A program made the translations under genes and the position numbers. Under the pieces are notes generated by a model, which saw nothing but the letters and a program-made list of their open reading frames with translations, did not search any database and had not been told where the DNA came from. 7,424 nucleotides of DNA, from NCBI GenBank assembly GCA_964444375.1, contig CAYUGX010000254.1, forward strand, positions 1 through 7,424. The letters are read 5' to 3'. The first letter of the stretch is position 1; each line of letters starts with the position of its first letter. Source of the DNA: JABHCC01 sp964444375 (GTDB lineage: Bacteria; Bacteroidota; Bacteroidia; Bacteroidales; UBA12481). Of the stretch, positions 1-7,022 are shown one piece after another.

Positions 1-27
1 GCAGATATATCAAGGGTTTCAAAGAAC

Positions 28-678
28 TCATATTAAAAACGTCGCAACGCTAGTGGCCCAGATTATTAATTCTGCATTATTTCGTGTATTTGTTTTTTCC
101 ATTAACCGGGATTTTGTGGTTTCAATGGTTCTGACACTGACAAATAATTTATCGGCTAATTCTTTATTGGTTAATCCCTGACAAATTAAATTTAACATAT
201 TGGTTTCTCTTTCTGATAGTTTGAGAAGCTCAACTTTTTCTTTAATTATCTCTTGTTCTATTCCTTGCATTTCGATAATCACGGAACGAAGTAATTCGGG
301 TGAGAAAAAATTACCTCCACTGTGAACAGTTCGAATTGCCTCTTCAAGCTCTATTGATGGAGCCTGTTTTAATACAAATCCTTTAGCACCAGCTGTTATC
401 ATTTCGTAATAATACTTTCGATCACTATACATTGATAATGCAATGACTTTTAGTTCAGGCTTCAGGCTTAAAGCCAATTTAATTGCTGAGATTCCATCCA
501 TAACCGGCATATCAATATCAGTTAGAATGATATCAGCTTCAATTGATAACAAATTATCGGTAAATTCCTTACCATTCTTATATTCACCAACAATATTAAA
601 ATCTTTAACCTTATTAATTAAGAGTTTTAACCCTTCCAATACAATTGGCAAATCGTCTATTATAACAATTCTGATCAT
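28..678 (-). CDS. NarL/LuxR-family response regulator
   Basis: A DNA-binding response regulator of 216 residues, the usual length for the NarL/FixJ group. The receiver domain (about residues 3-120) shows the acidic pair D8/D9, the phospho-acceptor D54 in the TDIDMPVMDG context, S82 in the Thr/Ser switch position, and K104 in the FVLK motif. A short linker leads to a LuxR-type helix-turn-helix (about 153-210) with the typical LSERE, GLTNKELA and SVRTIETTKSRLMEKT segments. Its start codon overlaps the stop codon of the upstream kinase gene (ATGA, 675-678), which implies translational coupling and a cognate pair. The kinase would phosphorylate D54, and the regulator would then bind promoters through its HTH. 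Its targets are not visible in this window. The C-terminus runs a few hydrophobic residues past the HTH and ends normally. Family assignment is secure; the regulon is unknown. Confidence 0.95.
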   Translation of the reverse strand: MIRIVIIDDLPIVLEGLKLLINKVKDFNIVGEYKNGKEFTDNLLSIEADIILTDIDMPVMDGISAIKLALSLKPELKVIALSMYSDRKYYYEMITAGAKGFVLKQAPSIELEEAIRTVHSGGNFFSPELLRSVIIEMQGIEQEIIKEKVELLKLSERETNMLNLICQGLTNKELADKLFVSVRTIETTKSRLMEKTNTRNNAELIIWATSVATFLI

Positions 679-3600
679 TTGTTATTTATCTTAATGGTAA
701 TATTTACATCAACTCCTTTTCCGGGAGCTGAATTATAATCTAAATTACCATTTATTTTTTTTATTCTATTTTCAAGATTTGATAGTCCAAACCCTGGCCT
801 CTTTGATTTTATTTCTGCAAGATCAAAACCATGCCCGTTATCCTTATACGTTATATTTAGCGAGTCATGACTATAGTCAATTCCGATTTTAATCTCACTT
901 GCTTTTGCATGCTTTATGGTGTTATTGATTAATTCAATTAAAGACCTGTACAGCGTTATTTCAACAATATCAGGCAATCTGGTTTTTAACTTTGAATCGA
1001 TTATAAATTTGATATCAGAAACGTGCTTGAGTTTTTCAATAAATGATCTTACTGCCTGAGCAAGTCCAAATTTTTTTAAAATATGAGGGCTCAGATTATT
1101 TGATATTTCTTTAATACTTTGAGTTGCTTCTTCAAGTAAAGCATAAGTTCTATTTACATGCTTTCTCTGATTATCCGGGTTTTTTTCATCAAGCAGTGTA
1201 TGAAGGTAAATCATGCTTGTTGAAAGGATTGGACCTAAACCATCATGTAGTTCATTTGCATACCTTCCACGCTCTTTCTCTTCTGATTCAACCATAGCGG
1301 TATATACATTCTGCTCATATTTTTTTTGCTCTGTTATATCAATAAAATATATCAGAACCTGGTCTTTCTTTTCTTTGTTAAGATACGTTGCTCCCGCAAT
1401 AATATCTTTTACTTCACCCAATGCAGTTATAAGCTCAGTTTCAAAATTAGTAACCGTATGTTGCTCTCTTACTAATTCAAATAATTCTTGAATCTTCTTT
1501 GGATCTTTCAATAACCTGGAGTTACTTATTTTCTCATTCAGTAATTGCTGCTTGTCATAGCCTAAAAACTTTATATAGCTATTATTTACAACTAGTCTTT
1601 TATCAGTATTTAAGTCGACAATCACCATGGGTGTTATATGTTTATTAAATGCCTGATTAAACCTTTCTTCATTTTCCTTGATTTCTTTAAGCATTTTTTT
1701 CCTTTCGGTGATATCACGAATAGTGGCCAAAATAAATTTGTTCTCACCATAAAAGAGACGGTTGATGGATACTTCAGCATCAAATTCTACCCCGTCATTT
1801 TTAATATGCTTACAATTAATCAGTTGAGAATTACCCGCCAGAACAGATTCTATTACAGAAATCATCAATTCTTTGGATGCTCTACCATCTGGCTGCTTCT
1901 CTGGTGCAATATCCCATACGGATTTATTTATTAACTCGATGCTATTTTTGTATCCAAACAATTTTTTGGCGGCAAGGTTAATATCCATTATCCGGCCATT
2001 ATCAACAATAAAAATAGCATCGCGGGCTGTTTCAAACAGCGAACGATACTTTAATTCGCTTTCTGTTAATTGTTTTTCTACCAGTCTTTTTTCAGTTACC
2101 TCAATGGCTATGCCTGCCATCAATTTTTCATTATTCGGACCCTTAATCGGAAATTTAACGTCACTCCAGTATCTGGTTTTTCCATCATATTCTGCGAAAT
2201 ATTCCTCATTTAGAATAACTTTTCCATTCAGAACTTCCGTATCAACAGCTTCCCTTTCTTTTGCCTGCTCTATCAGGAACCAGTCACCTGATTTACTTCC
2301 TTTCCATTTGTCCAGAGTGGTATTAAACAATTTCAACACGTGCTTATTGCCATATATATGTTCTAGTTGGGAATTTTTAATAAAAATTGCGGCTGGAAAA
2401 TTATTCATGAAAGCCTGATGAATGTTCTGTATTTCTTTTGATTTATCAGCTTGAAATTTTTCATTTGTAATGTCAAATGATATACCACCAATGAATAATT
2501 GTCCATCAGGCATCTTAATTGGAAATTTATAATCTTTCTTCCAATGATCATTCCCATCAGGCATCTTTACCTTAAACTCAACTATAGTTGGTTTCTCATT
2601 TTCTTGTACAAGGCGATCTGCAGCTTCAAGTTTCTTTGCAATGTCAGAAGAGAAGATGTAGTAACAAGTTTTTCCCTTGAATTCTTCCTTTTCCAAATTC
2701 AAGCTGGATATGGTTGAAGAATTCATAAAAATGTACTGGAGTTTTTCGTTTATGATGTATACACTGGCTGGTATATTTTCAGCAAAAGCCTGAAAACGAC
2801 TGATGCTTATTTCAGCAGCTTCCTCTAATCTTATATTGGTTCTATCAACTTCATCTTTAGCTTGACGTAATTTTTCTTCGGCATTAATACGTTTTGTTAT
2901 ATCCTGAACAAGGGCAAAACATCCAACGACCTCTCCATCAATTTTCTGTGGTATATATGCTGCTAAGAAATGTCCAATTCTACCATCAGGTAAAGCAAAT
3001 GCCGTTTCATATTCCTGTCTTTCATCCCGAAACACAGCGTCATACCTGGATTTTACTGCTGCAAAAGCTTCTTCCCCAATTACCTCCTTAATGGTACTGC
3101 CAATTATTTTGGAAGGCTCTAAATGCAATAATTCCTGATAATATGCATTGGCAAATTCATACCTGTAATCTGTATTGATGAAGGCGATTAAAGCAGGTAC
3201 TGAATCAGTGATGAGTTGCAACTTTGTTTTGTTTAGCTCAAGTTCCTGGGTTCGTTCCTTTACAAGCTCGTCGAGATGTGTTTTATGTTTACTAAGTTCT
3301 TCCTGAATCTTCTTCCTTTTTTGAACGCTTAGTTTCAAATAGAAAATCAGAAGTGATTGAATTAAAAGGATTAAAATAATCACAATTATCTGCCACCAAT
3401 ACAATTCAAAAAAACTATACTTCCTGTTTAGTATTATTCTTTCCGGTGGTGATTCTTCAATATTGATGTTCCAATTTTCAAGTTCGCTCCGTTCATACAA
3501 GTATTGAGATTCGATTTCGTTGGCTTCCGAAAATGTTTTATTTAGTTCAGTTTTTAAAACCTCATTAAATGTTATACTGAACGGTTTATCCGCTCTTTCG

Positions 3601-3746
3601 GAGTGGAGAAATAGTATTTTTAAAATTGCTGAATTTGGAATAGAATGGTCAGGATTATCCCGGGTATACGAGGATGTAAAAACCAAGATGAAAGCGAAAG
3701 TAAATAGTAGAAATACCCTTGAGCCAGAATTAGATAATTTAACCAT
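675..3746 (-). CDS. Membrane-bound multi-PAS sensor histidine kinase (HisKA_3 type)
   Basis: A 1023-residue kinase that should phosphorylate the downstream response regulator. A hydrophobic segment (11-26) and a second membrane span (117-137) enclose only about 90 extracytoplasmic residues. These resemble the first strand/helix (ILKILFLHSE, about 41-70) and the very end (ERSELENWNI to FFELYWW, about 85-118) of ABC-substrate-binding-like sensors; the middle is missing. A coiled-coil linker (about 138-175) leads to five PAS domains at about 172-285, 315-430, 440-555, 562-682 and 690-806, several ending in the DIT(E/K/N) motif. The catalytic core has the HisKA_3 box with phospho-acceptor H834 (NELHDGLGP), the N-box (ELINNTIKHAK, 938-948), the G1 box DNGHGFD (969-975) and the G2 box GFGLSNLENR (985-994). 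No receiver domain is fused to it. PAS2 and PAS3 share a KFPI...GI...(D/E)(I/V)T(N/E) layout that suggests an internal duplication. The ligand is unknown. The gene is AT-rich compared with the sulfatase region. Confidence 0.95.
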   Translation of the reverse strand: MVKLSNSGSRVFLLFTFAFILVFTSSYTRDNPDHSIPNSAILKILFLHSERADKPFSITFNEVLKTELNKTFSEANEIESQYLYERSELENWNINIEESPPERIILNRKYSFFELYWWQIIVIILILLIQSLLIFYLKLSVQKRKKIQEELSKHKTHLDELVKERTQELELNKTKLQLITDSVPALIAFINTDYRYEFANAYYQELLHLEPSKIIGSTIKEVIGEEAFAAVKSRYDAVFRDERQEYETAFALPDGRIGHFLAAYIPQKIDGEVVGCFALVQDITKRINAEEKLRQAKDEVDRTNIRLEEAAEISISRFQAFAENIPASVYIINEKLQYIFMNSSTISSLNLEKEEFKGKTCYYIFSSDIAKKLEAADRLVQENEKPTIVEFKVKMPDGNDHWKKDYKFPIKMPDGQLFIGGISFDITNEKFQADKSKEIQNIHQAFMNNFPAAIFIKNSQLEHIYGNKHVLKLFNTTLDKWKGSKSGDWFLIEQAKEREAVDTEVLNGKVILNEEYFAEYDGKTRYWSDVKFPIKGPNNEKLMAGIAIEVTEKRLVEKQLTESELKYRSLFETARDAIFIVDNGRIMDINLAAKKLFGYKNSIELINKSVWDIAPEKQPDGRASKELMISVIESVLAGNSQLINCKHIKNDGVEFDAEVSINRLFYGENKFILATIRDITERKKMLKEIKENEERFNQAFNKHITPMVIVDLNTDKRLVVNNSYIKFLGYDKQQLLNEKISNSRLLKDPKKIQELFELVREQHTVTNFETELITALGEVKDIIAGATYLNKEKKDQVLIYFIDITEQKKYEQNVYTAMVESEEKERGRYANELHDGLGPILSTSMIYLHTLLDEKNPDNQRKHVNRTYALLEEATQSIKEISNNLSPHILKKFGLAQAVRSFIEKLKHVSDIKFIIDSKLKTRLPDIVEITLYRSLIELINNTIKHAKASEIKIGIDYSHDSLNITYKDNGHGFDLAEIKSKRPGFGLSNLENRIKKINGNLDYNSAPGKGVDVNITIKINNK

Positions 3747-3752
3747 ATTGTT

Positions 3753-3759
3753 CTCCCTT
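3753..3759 (-). promoter_or_regulatory. Shine-Dalgarno-like site of the histidine kinase gene
   Basis: Read on the minus strand, AAGGGAG lies six bases before the kinase ATG (3744-3746). This is a better Shine-Dalgarno match than the other starts in this window have, and it supports the chosen start. Bacteroidota mostly initiate without such a site, so its functional weight is uncertain. No convincing TAnnTTTG promoter was found upstream of it. Confidence 0.4.
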
Positions 3760-4031
3760 CATATATTCTTTTCCCAAGTATAAGCTGCGCCTTATTAGCC
3801 ACGCTTGTTTCTTGATGTAACAACTACAATGGGAAAGCCGGACAAATTAACGATCCCATACAGGAGTAATGTGTCTACCTTCTCCATAGCAAAGTGAACC
3901 TTCGTTAAATCCACCACAAAAAGAACGCTAATCACTTGACATTCATAAGCGAATTTACGGATTTTATTGGTTCGTTAACCTCGTCTCAAAGTGTCGTCCT
4001 GGTGCTGGTTCAATGCGATTCACAACTCCTG
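3760..4031. other. Intergenic stretch without a supportable gene
   Basis: This is the 5' flank of the kinase gene. No RNA gene, convincing promoter or intrinsic terminator is visible. The longest open stretch with no recognisable protein is on the minus strand from 3974 to 3795: 59 sense codons, with its first ATG only about 30 codons before the stop. I could not assign it to any family. The area may be decayed sequence like the peptidase relic that follows it. Confidence 0.4.
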
Positions 4032-4055
4032 ATTTCCTATCTTTATCAAAACCCA
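4032..4055 (+). repeat. 24-bp exact direct repeat, copy 1
   Basis: This 24-base sequence, beginning ATTTCCTATC and ending CAAAACCCA, occurs again without a mismatch and in the same orientation at 5549-5572. The bases on either side differ between the copies, so the repeat has sharp edges. Copy 1 directly abuts the left end of the peptidase relic; copy 2 abuts the start of the sulfatase gene. Its origin is unknown: it could be a recombination remnant, a duplicated leader or an interspersed element. Confidence 0.8.
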
Positions 4056-4173
4056 TACACGAAGGGCAATCCGGGATGGAATGCTTTAGTTGTGTTAGGC
4101 TGCTGTGCAGAAGGTGATTGACCAGGGTTATGCGGATCCCGAAATAATTGGTTTGCAAGGACACAGCTGGGGC
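4056..4173 (+). pseudogene. Remnant of an S9-family (prolyl oligopeptidase type) peptidase
   Basis: Two short plus-strand reading frames together resemble the catalytic core of an S9 peptidase. From 4056 the translation reads YTKGNPGWNALVV, as in the region before the active site. From 4099, one frame further on, it reads AAVQKVIDQGYADPEIIGLQ and then GHSWG, where the serine (codon 4165-4167) is the nucleophile position of the GxSxGG motif. A TAG stop (4096-4098) lies immediately upstream in the second frame, and the first frame ends at a TGA (4119-4121), so the two halves are split by a small indel. The match stops at GHSWG: the expected following glycine and GYQ are absent, and a palindrome begins there. 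About 40 codons remain from a protein usually several hundred residues long, so this cannot be functional. The identification rests on motif recognition, not a database search. Confidence 0.75.
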
Positions 4174-4187
4174 GCGATGCATCGCGC
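4172..4187. repeat. Perfect 16-bp palindrome GCGCGATGCATCGCGC
   Basis: The sequence equals its own reverse complement over all 16 bases. It lies exactly where similarity to the S9 peptidase ends and 11 bases beyond the stop codon of the minus-strand ATPase gene. It has no loop and no adjacent T-tract, so it is a poor intrinsic terminator. A dimeric protein-binding site or a recombination junction is possible. Its right part (4175-4187) recurs with one mismatch at 5475-5487. Confidence 0.8.
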
Positions 4188-4198
4188 TCGCTTTGGCA

Positions 4199-5383
4199 TC
4201 AATACAGTAGCCCAAACAACCACAACGGGATTTTCCGTCCTGAACCACCTTCGATCCCATCGGCCGCTATGAAAACATTAGGGATTCCCCTAATTTGTTC
4301 GGTGGTTTTGTTTGGCCCGCCAACTTCGATTATGTAGGAATTATCAATCAAAAAATCACCGTATTTTGGAGCAAGAACTTGGTGTTTAATACTAGCCTGA
4401 TTGAAGAAGAATGTTTCACGTAAATTACCCACATCTGGCCTGTCCTCAGCTAGAAGCCAGGCAAGGTTTGGATTGTTTAAATAGATTTTTTCGGGTTTTT
4501 GCAGGTAGCTGATTCCTCTTGTATCTTTTCTGAGCAGGGAAACGATACGTGCATGGTCAAGGAGATCAAGCGCTTTTAGCACGGAATTTCTTGGAATGCC
4601 CATCCGTTTAGCAAGTTTGGAAATGTTGGGGGTGAAGGGAACAGATTGACCAATGATGTACAACAGTTTTTTTATATGCCGTACAGTGCTGTACGAGAGT
4701 TCCATGAATGGAGCTGTGTCGAGATCGATGACTAAATTGGTTGTGCGCTGCAGCTTTTGTCCGTAATGACTTTTCCCCTCCTTGAAGAATGGGAAATATC
4801 CAAACTTCAGGTACTGCTGAAAGGTCTTCCTGACATCGAACGAATCACCCAGGTCAGCAGCGATCTCATGATGCCTGTTTAGAATCTCCTCTAGTGGAAT
4901 GATCAGGATTTTTTTCTGATGTTCGAGTTCCAGAAACTCACGATAAGATAAACCAGGCAGGTCATAAACCACGGCTCTTCTTGACAGATCAGCTTGCCCT
5001 TCATTGATTTCTAATATGGATGAGCCGGTTGCCACCCAATTAACATCAGTATAATTATCAAACAGGTTTTTGAGGTCTTTTGACCAGTTTTTGTATCGGT
5101 GAACTTCATCCAGATAGAATCGTCTGTATCCAATCCGGTACAATTCTTCGGCCAGTTCAACAAGACGATTGCTTTCGAAAAAAATATCATCAAGACTAAG
5201 GTAAATACTTTGGTCTTCGTTTTCTTTTGCATGCTGCAATAACAGGGTGGTTTTACCAGTGCCCCGGTGCCCTTTTACCAGATTCAAGTTTTGCTCCCAA
5301 TCAATCTCATTGAACAGATACCGCTTGAATTTTGGCTGACTCGACCTGATCCTGTTTTCTGAAAGCTTGATCAAACGTTTCAT
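4199..5383 (-). CDS. AAA_14/DUF4143 family ATPase
   Basis: A 394-residue protein of the common but poorly understood ATPase family with an AAA_14 core and a C-terminal DUF4143 domain. The length is normal and both ends look complete. Visible motifs are Walker A GHRGTGKT (38-45), Walker B RFYLDEVH (88-95), a sensor-1-like VATGSS (117-122) and LSRRA...LPGLSYREF (133-150), with RR 135-136 possible arginine fingers. A winged-helix-like stretch lies at about 250-285. The DUF4143 end has GDFLID...YIIEVGGPNK (342-359), which carries the D, E and K spacing of the PD-(D/E)xK nuclease fold, and it closes with the usual IPLWLFG. The molecular role of the family is not established, and nuclease activity is not demonstrated for it. 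The gene is transcribed from its own promoter and faces away from the sulfatase. It sits alone between repeat copies and a gene relic, which suggests acquisition as an accessory unit. Confidence 0.93.
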   Translation of the reverse strand: MKRLIKLSENRIRSSQPKFKRYLFNEIDWEQNLNLVKGHRGTGKTTLLLQHAKENEDQSIYLSLDDIFFESNRLVELAEELYRIGYRRFYLDEVHRYKNWSKDLKNLFDNYTDVNWVATGSSILEINEGQADLSRRAVVYDLPGLSYREFLELEHQKKILIIPLEEILNRHHEIAADLGDSFDVRKTFQQYLKFGYFPFFKEGKSHYGQKLQRTTNLVIDLDTAPFMELSYSTVRHIKKLLYIIGQSVPFTPNISKLAKRMGIPRNSVLKALDLLDHARIVSLLRKDTRGISYLQKPEKIYLNNPNLAWLLAEDRPDVGNLRETFFFNQASIKHQVLAPKYGDFLIDNSYIIEVGGPNKTTEQIRGIPNVFIAADGIEGGSGRKIPLWLFGLLY

Positions 5384-5405
5384 GTGTTTTGCTTTTACTA
5401 TAAAG

Positions 5406-5438
5406 CAAAATTACAAAATGTTAAATAGAAAGAGCAAA
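5406..5438 (-). promoter_or_regulatory. Bacteroidota-type promoter of the ATPase gene
   Basis: On the minus strand, TTTG (5435-5438) is followed after 21 bases by TAATTTTG (5406-5413). This fits the Bacteroidota -33/-7 consensus TTTG...TAnnTTTG. The -7 element ends 22 bases before the ATPase ATG, giving a short leader. The surrounding sequence is strongly AT-rich, so chance matches are easier, but motif, spacing and position agree. Confidence 0.7.
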
Positions 5439-5474
5439 AAATTTTATTGTTAATTGAAAAAAGCACTCAGAACA

Positions 5475-5487
5475 CGACGCATCGCGC
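5475..5487 (+). repeat. Second copy of the palindrome-derived 13-mer
   Basis: CGACGCATCGCGC matches 4175-4187 (CGATGCATCGCGC) at 12 of 13 bases, in the same orientation and 1300 bp away. The single difference breaks the palindrome in this copy. The pair brackets the ATPase gene and its promoter like a degenerate direct repeat. Thirteen bases of GC-rich sequence are short, so chance cannot be excluded. Confidence 0.5.
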
Positions 5488-5548
5488 CTGTTATCACCCC
5501 GAAAATCATCATGAGGATAATACAGCGCTCATGGGTCTGCTACACGTT

Positions 5549-5572
5549 ATTTCCTATCTTTATCAAAACCCA
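5549..5572 (+). repeat. 24-bp exact direct repeat, copy 2
   Basis: Identical to 4032-4055 over 24 bases. It ends four bases before the chosen sulfatase start codon, so it forms the last part of that gene's 5' leader. It holds TATCTTTA, a weak resemblance to the -7 element TAnnTTTG, but no TTTG lies at the right distance upstream. Confidence 0.8.
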
Positions 5573-5576
5573 AACC

Positions 5577-6914
5577 ATGAGAACGGCGATAAACATGATG
5601 TGTATGTTGGTAGGCCTTAGCCTGGTGGCTTGCCAATCCAGCAAAAGGACGAACCAACCCAACCTCATCATCCTCTTCGCTGATGACCTGGGCTATGGCG
5701 ACCTGGGTTGTTATGGAAATCCAACCATCCAAACGCCCAATTTGGACCGGATGGCACGGGAAGGAATGAAATTTACCAATTTTTATGCCGGAGCACCAGC
5801 ATGTTCAGCCAGTCGGTATTCGCTTTTGACTGGACGATATCCGGCCCGAAGTGGCTTCGGACATGTGCTGGTCCCCAATTCACAGATTGGGATTCATCCC
5901 GATGAAATTACGCTGGCTGAAGGATTGAAAGAAATGGGTTATCACACAGCCATATTCGGCAAATGGCACCTAGGAACAACCGATATTGCCTATTTGCCAC
6001 TTCAAAATGGCTTCGATGAATACTTCGGTTTGCCTTACAGCAATGACATGGATCCCAGACAATGGCCCGAAATCCCATTGATTGATGGGAATGATACCAT
6101 TGAAAGAAACCCCGATCAGAAATACCTGACCCGACGCTATACAGAAAGGGCCATCGATTTTATCAGAGCACACAAGGATGAACCCTTCTTTCTATATCTT
6201 CCTTATACCATGCCCCACACACCCCTGCACCCGGGTCCCGAATTCGAAGATTTCTCAAAACGAGGCATCTATGGCGACGTGGTGGAAGAGATCGACTGGA
6301 GCGTGGGAATAATTATGGGTACCATCCGGCAGGCAGAAATTGAAGAGAAAACCCTGATGTTCTTTACCTCGGATAATGGTCCCTGGCTGGTGAAGAAAAC
6401 CCATGGAGGATCAGCCGGATTGCTGCGCGAAGGCAAAGGAACCACCTGGGAAGGTGGCATGCGTGAACCTGCTTTAGCCTGGTGGCCTGGGACCATCGAT
6501 GAGCGATCACTTTGTATGGAAGTATCATCCACCCTGGATCTGTATAGCACGTTTTTACGTTTAGCGGGGGCAACTATTCCAAATGACCGTAAAGTTGATG
6601 GCCGCGATATCAGTCAATTGTTTATTCAAGCCGATGTACTGCCCGAACAACCCTGGTTCTATCATGCCCCAAAACAAGTGCAGGCTGTCAGGCTGGGTCA
6701 CTGGAAACTGCATGTGAAAACCAATTACCACAATAAACAGCAAGCATCCAAGGGGAAAGTTCCACTATTATTTAATCTCAATGAAGACCCCAGTGAAAAA
6801 TATGACCTGGCCGAACAACATCCCGAAAAAGTGGAAGAGTTACTGCAGATTATCGCTGATCATGAAGCTGAAGTGAGGCAAAGCGGTACATTCTGGGATA
6901 AAAATCACCCCTAA
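5577..6914 (+). CDS. Lipoprotein sulfatase (S1 family, formylglycine-dependent)
   Basis: A 445-residue arylsulfatase-type enzyme that should hydrolyse a sulfate ester outside the cytoplasm. The frame stays open upstream to a TTG at 5454, but the ATG at 5577 was chosen because it gives a clean lipoprotein signal: a short hydrophobic stretch and the lipobox LVAC with C19. Catalytic features are metal ligands D36/D37 (FADDLGYGD), the core motif CSASRYSLLTGR (76-87) in which C76 should be converted to formylglycine, GKWH (K129, H131), H214 in MPHTPLH, SDNG (D266, N267) and K287. The core has Ala where most relatives have Pro (CxPSR); C-x-A-x-R variants are known. The C-terminal part (from about 310) has the usual QAVRLGHWKL and LFNLNEDPSEKYDL segments. 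No formylglycine-generating enzyme is in the window. The partial symporter follows after 108 bp, possibly in the same operon. The substrate is unknown. Confidence 0.95.
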   Translation: MRTAINMMCMLVGLSLVACQSSKRTNQPNLIILFADDLGYGDLGCYGNPTIQTPNLDRMAREGMKFTNFYAGAPACSASRYSLLTGRYPARSGFGHVLVPNSQIGIHPDEITLAEGLKEMGYHTAIFGKWHLGTTDIAYLPLQNGFDEYFGLPYSNDMDPRQWPEIPLIDGNDTIERNPDQKYLTRRYTERAIDFIRAHKDEPFFLYLPYTMPHTPLHPGPEFEDFSKRGIYGDVVEEIDWSVGIIMGTIRQAEIEEKTLMFFTSDNGPWLVKKTHGGSAGLLREGKGTTWEGGMREPALAWWPGTIDERSLCMEVSSTLDLYSTFLRLAGATIPNDRKVDGRDISQLFIQADVLPEQPWFYHAPKQVQAVRLGHWKLHVKTNYHNKQQASKGKVPLLFNLNEDPSEKYDLAEQHPEKVEELLQIIADHEAEVRQSGTFWDKNHP

Positions 6915-6982
6915 ACCTTCTTTTTTCAACATTATTTGGAGATATTCGGAAACAGTTTTTTCTTTACACTCGATTTCTGACA

Positions 6983-6999
6983 TAGAATAGAATAGAATA
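6983..6999 (+). repeat. Short tandem repeat, TAGAA x3
   Basis: Three perfect TAGAA units plus TA lie between the sulfatase stop and the symporter start, ending 23 bases before the symporter ATG. A tract this short in a leader or promoter spacer could vary in copy number, but there is no promoter match to tie it to. Confidence 0.55.
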
Positions 7000-7022
7000 C
7001 TTACCTCAACAAAATTAGATCT

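Noticed and set aside
3936..3965. TTGACA at about 3936 as a sigma-70 -35 box
   Set aside because: There is no matching -10 at 16-18 bases, and Bacteroidota use a different consensus.
3795..3974. Minus-strand open stretch of 59 sense codons upstream of the kinase
   Set aside because: It has no early start codon, no recognised protein similarity and no ribosome-binding site; this length can occur by chance.
4172..4187. Palindrome as an intrinsic terminator of the ATPase gene
   Set aside because: It is a loopless perfect palindrome with no T-tract on the downstream side, so it does not fit a rho-independent terminator.
3964..4260. 98-codon minus-strand open frame overlapping the ATPase 3' end
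   Set aside because: It runs antisense across the peptidase relic, the palindrome and the end of the ATPase gene, resembles no family I know, and its sequence is explained by those features.
5454..5576. In-frame N-terminal extension of the sulfatase back to a TTG
   Set aside because: The extra 41 residues are basic, not signal-like, and cross the repeat copies. The ATG at 5577 gives a proper lipoprotein signal with LVAC.
5529..5580. TCATGG...CCATGA inverted repeat around the sulfatase start
   Set aside because: Only six pairs separated by 40 bases, which is too weak to claim a regulatory hairpin.
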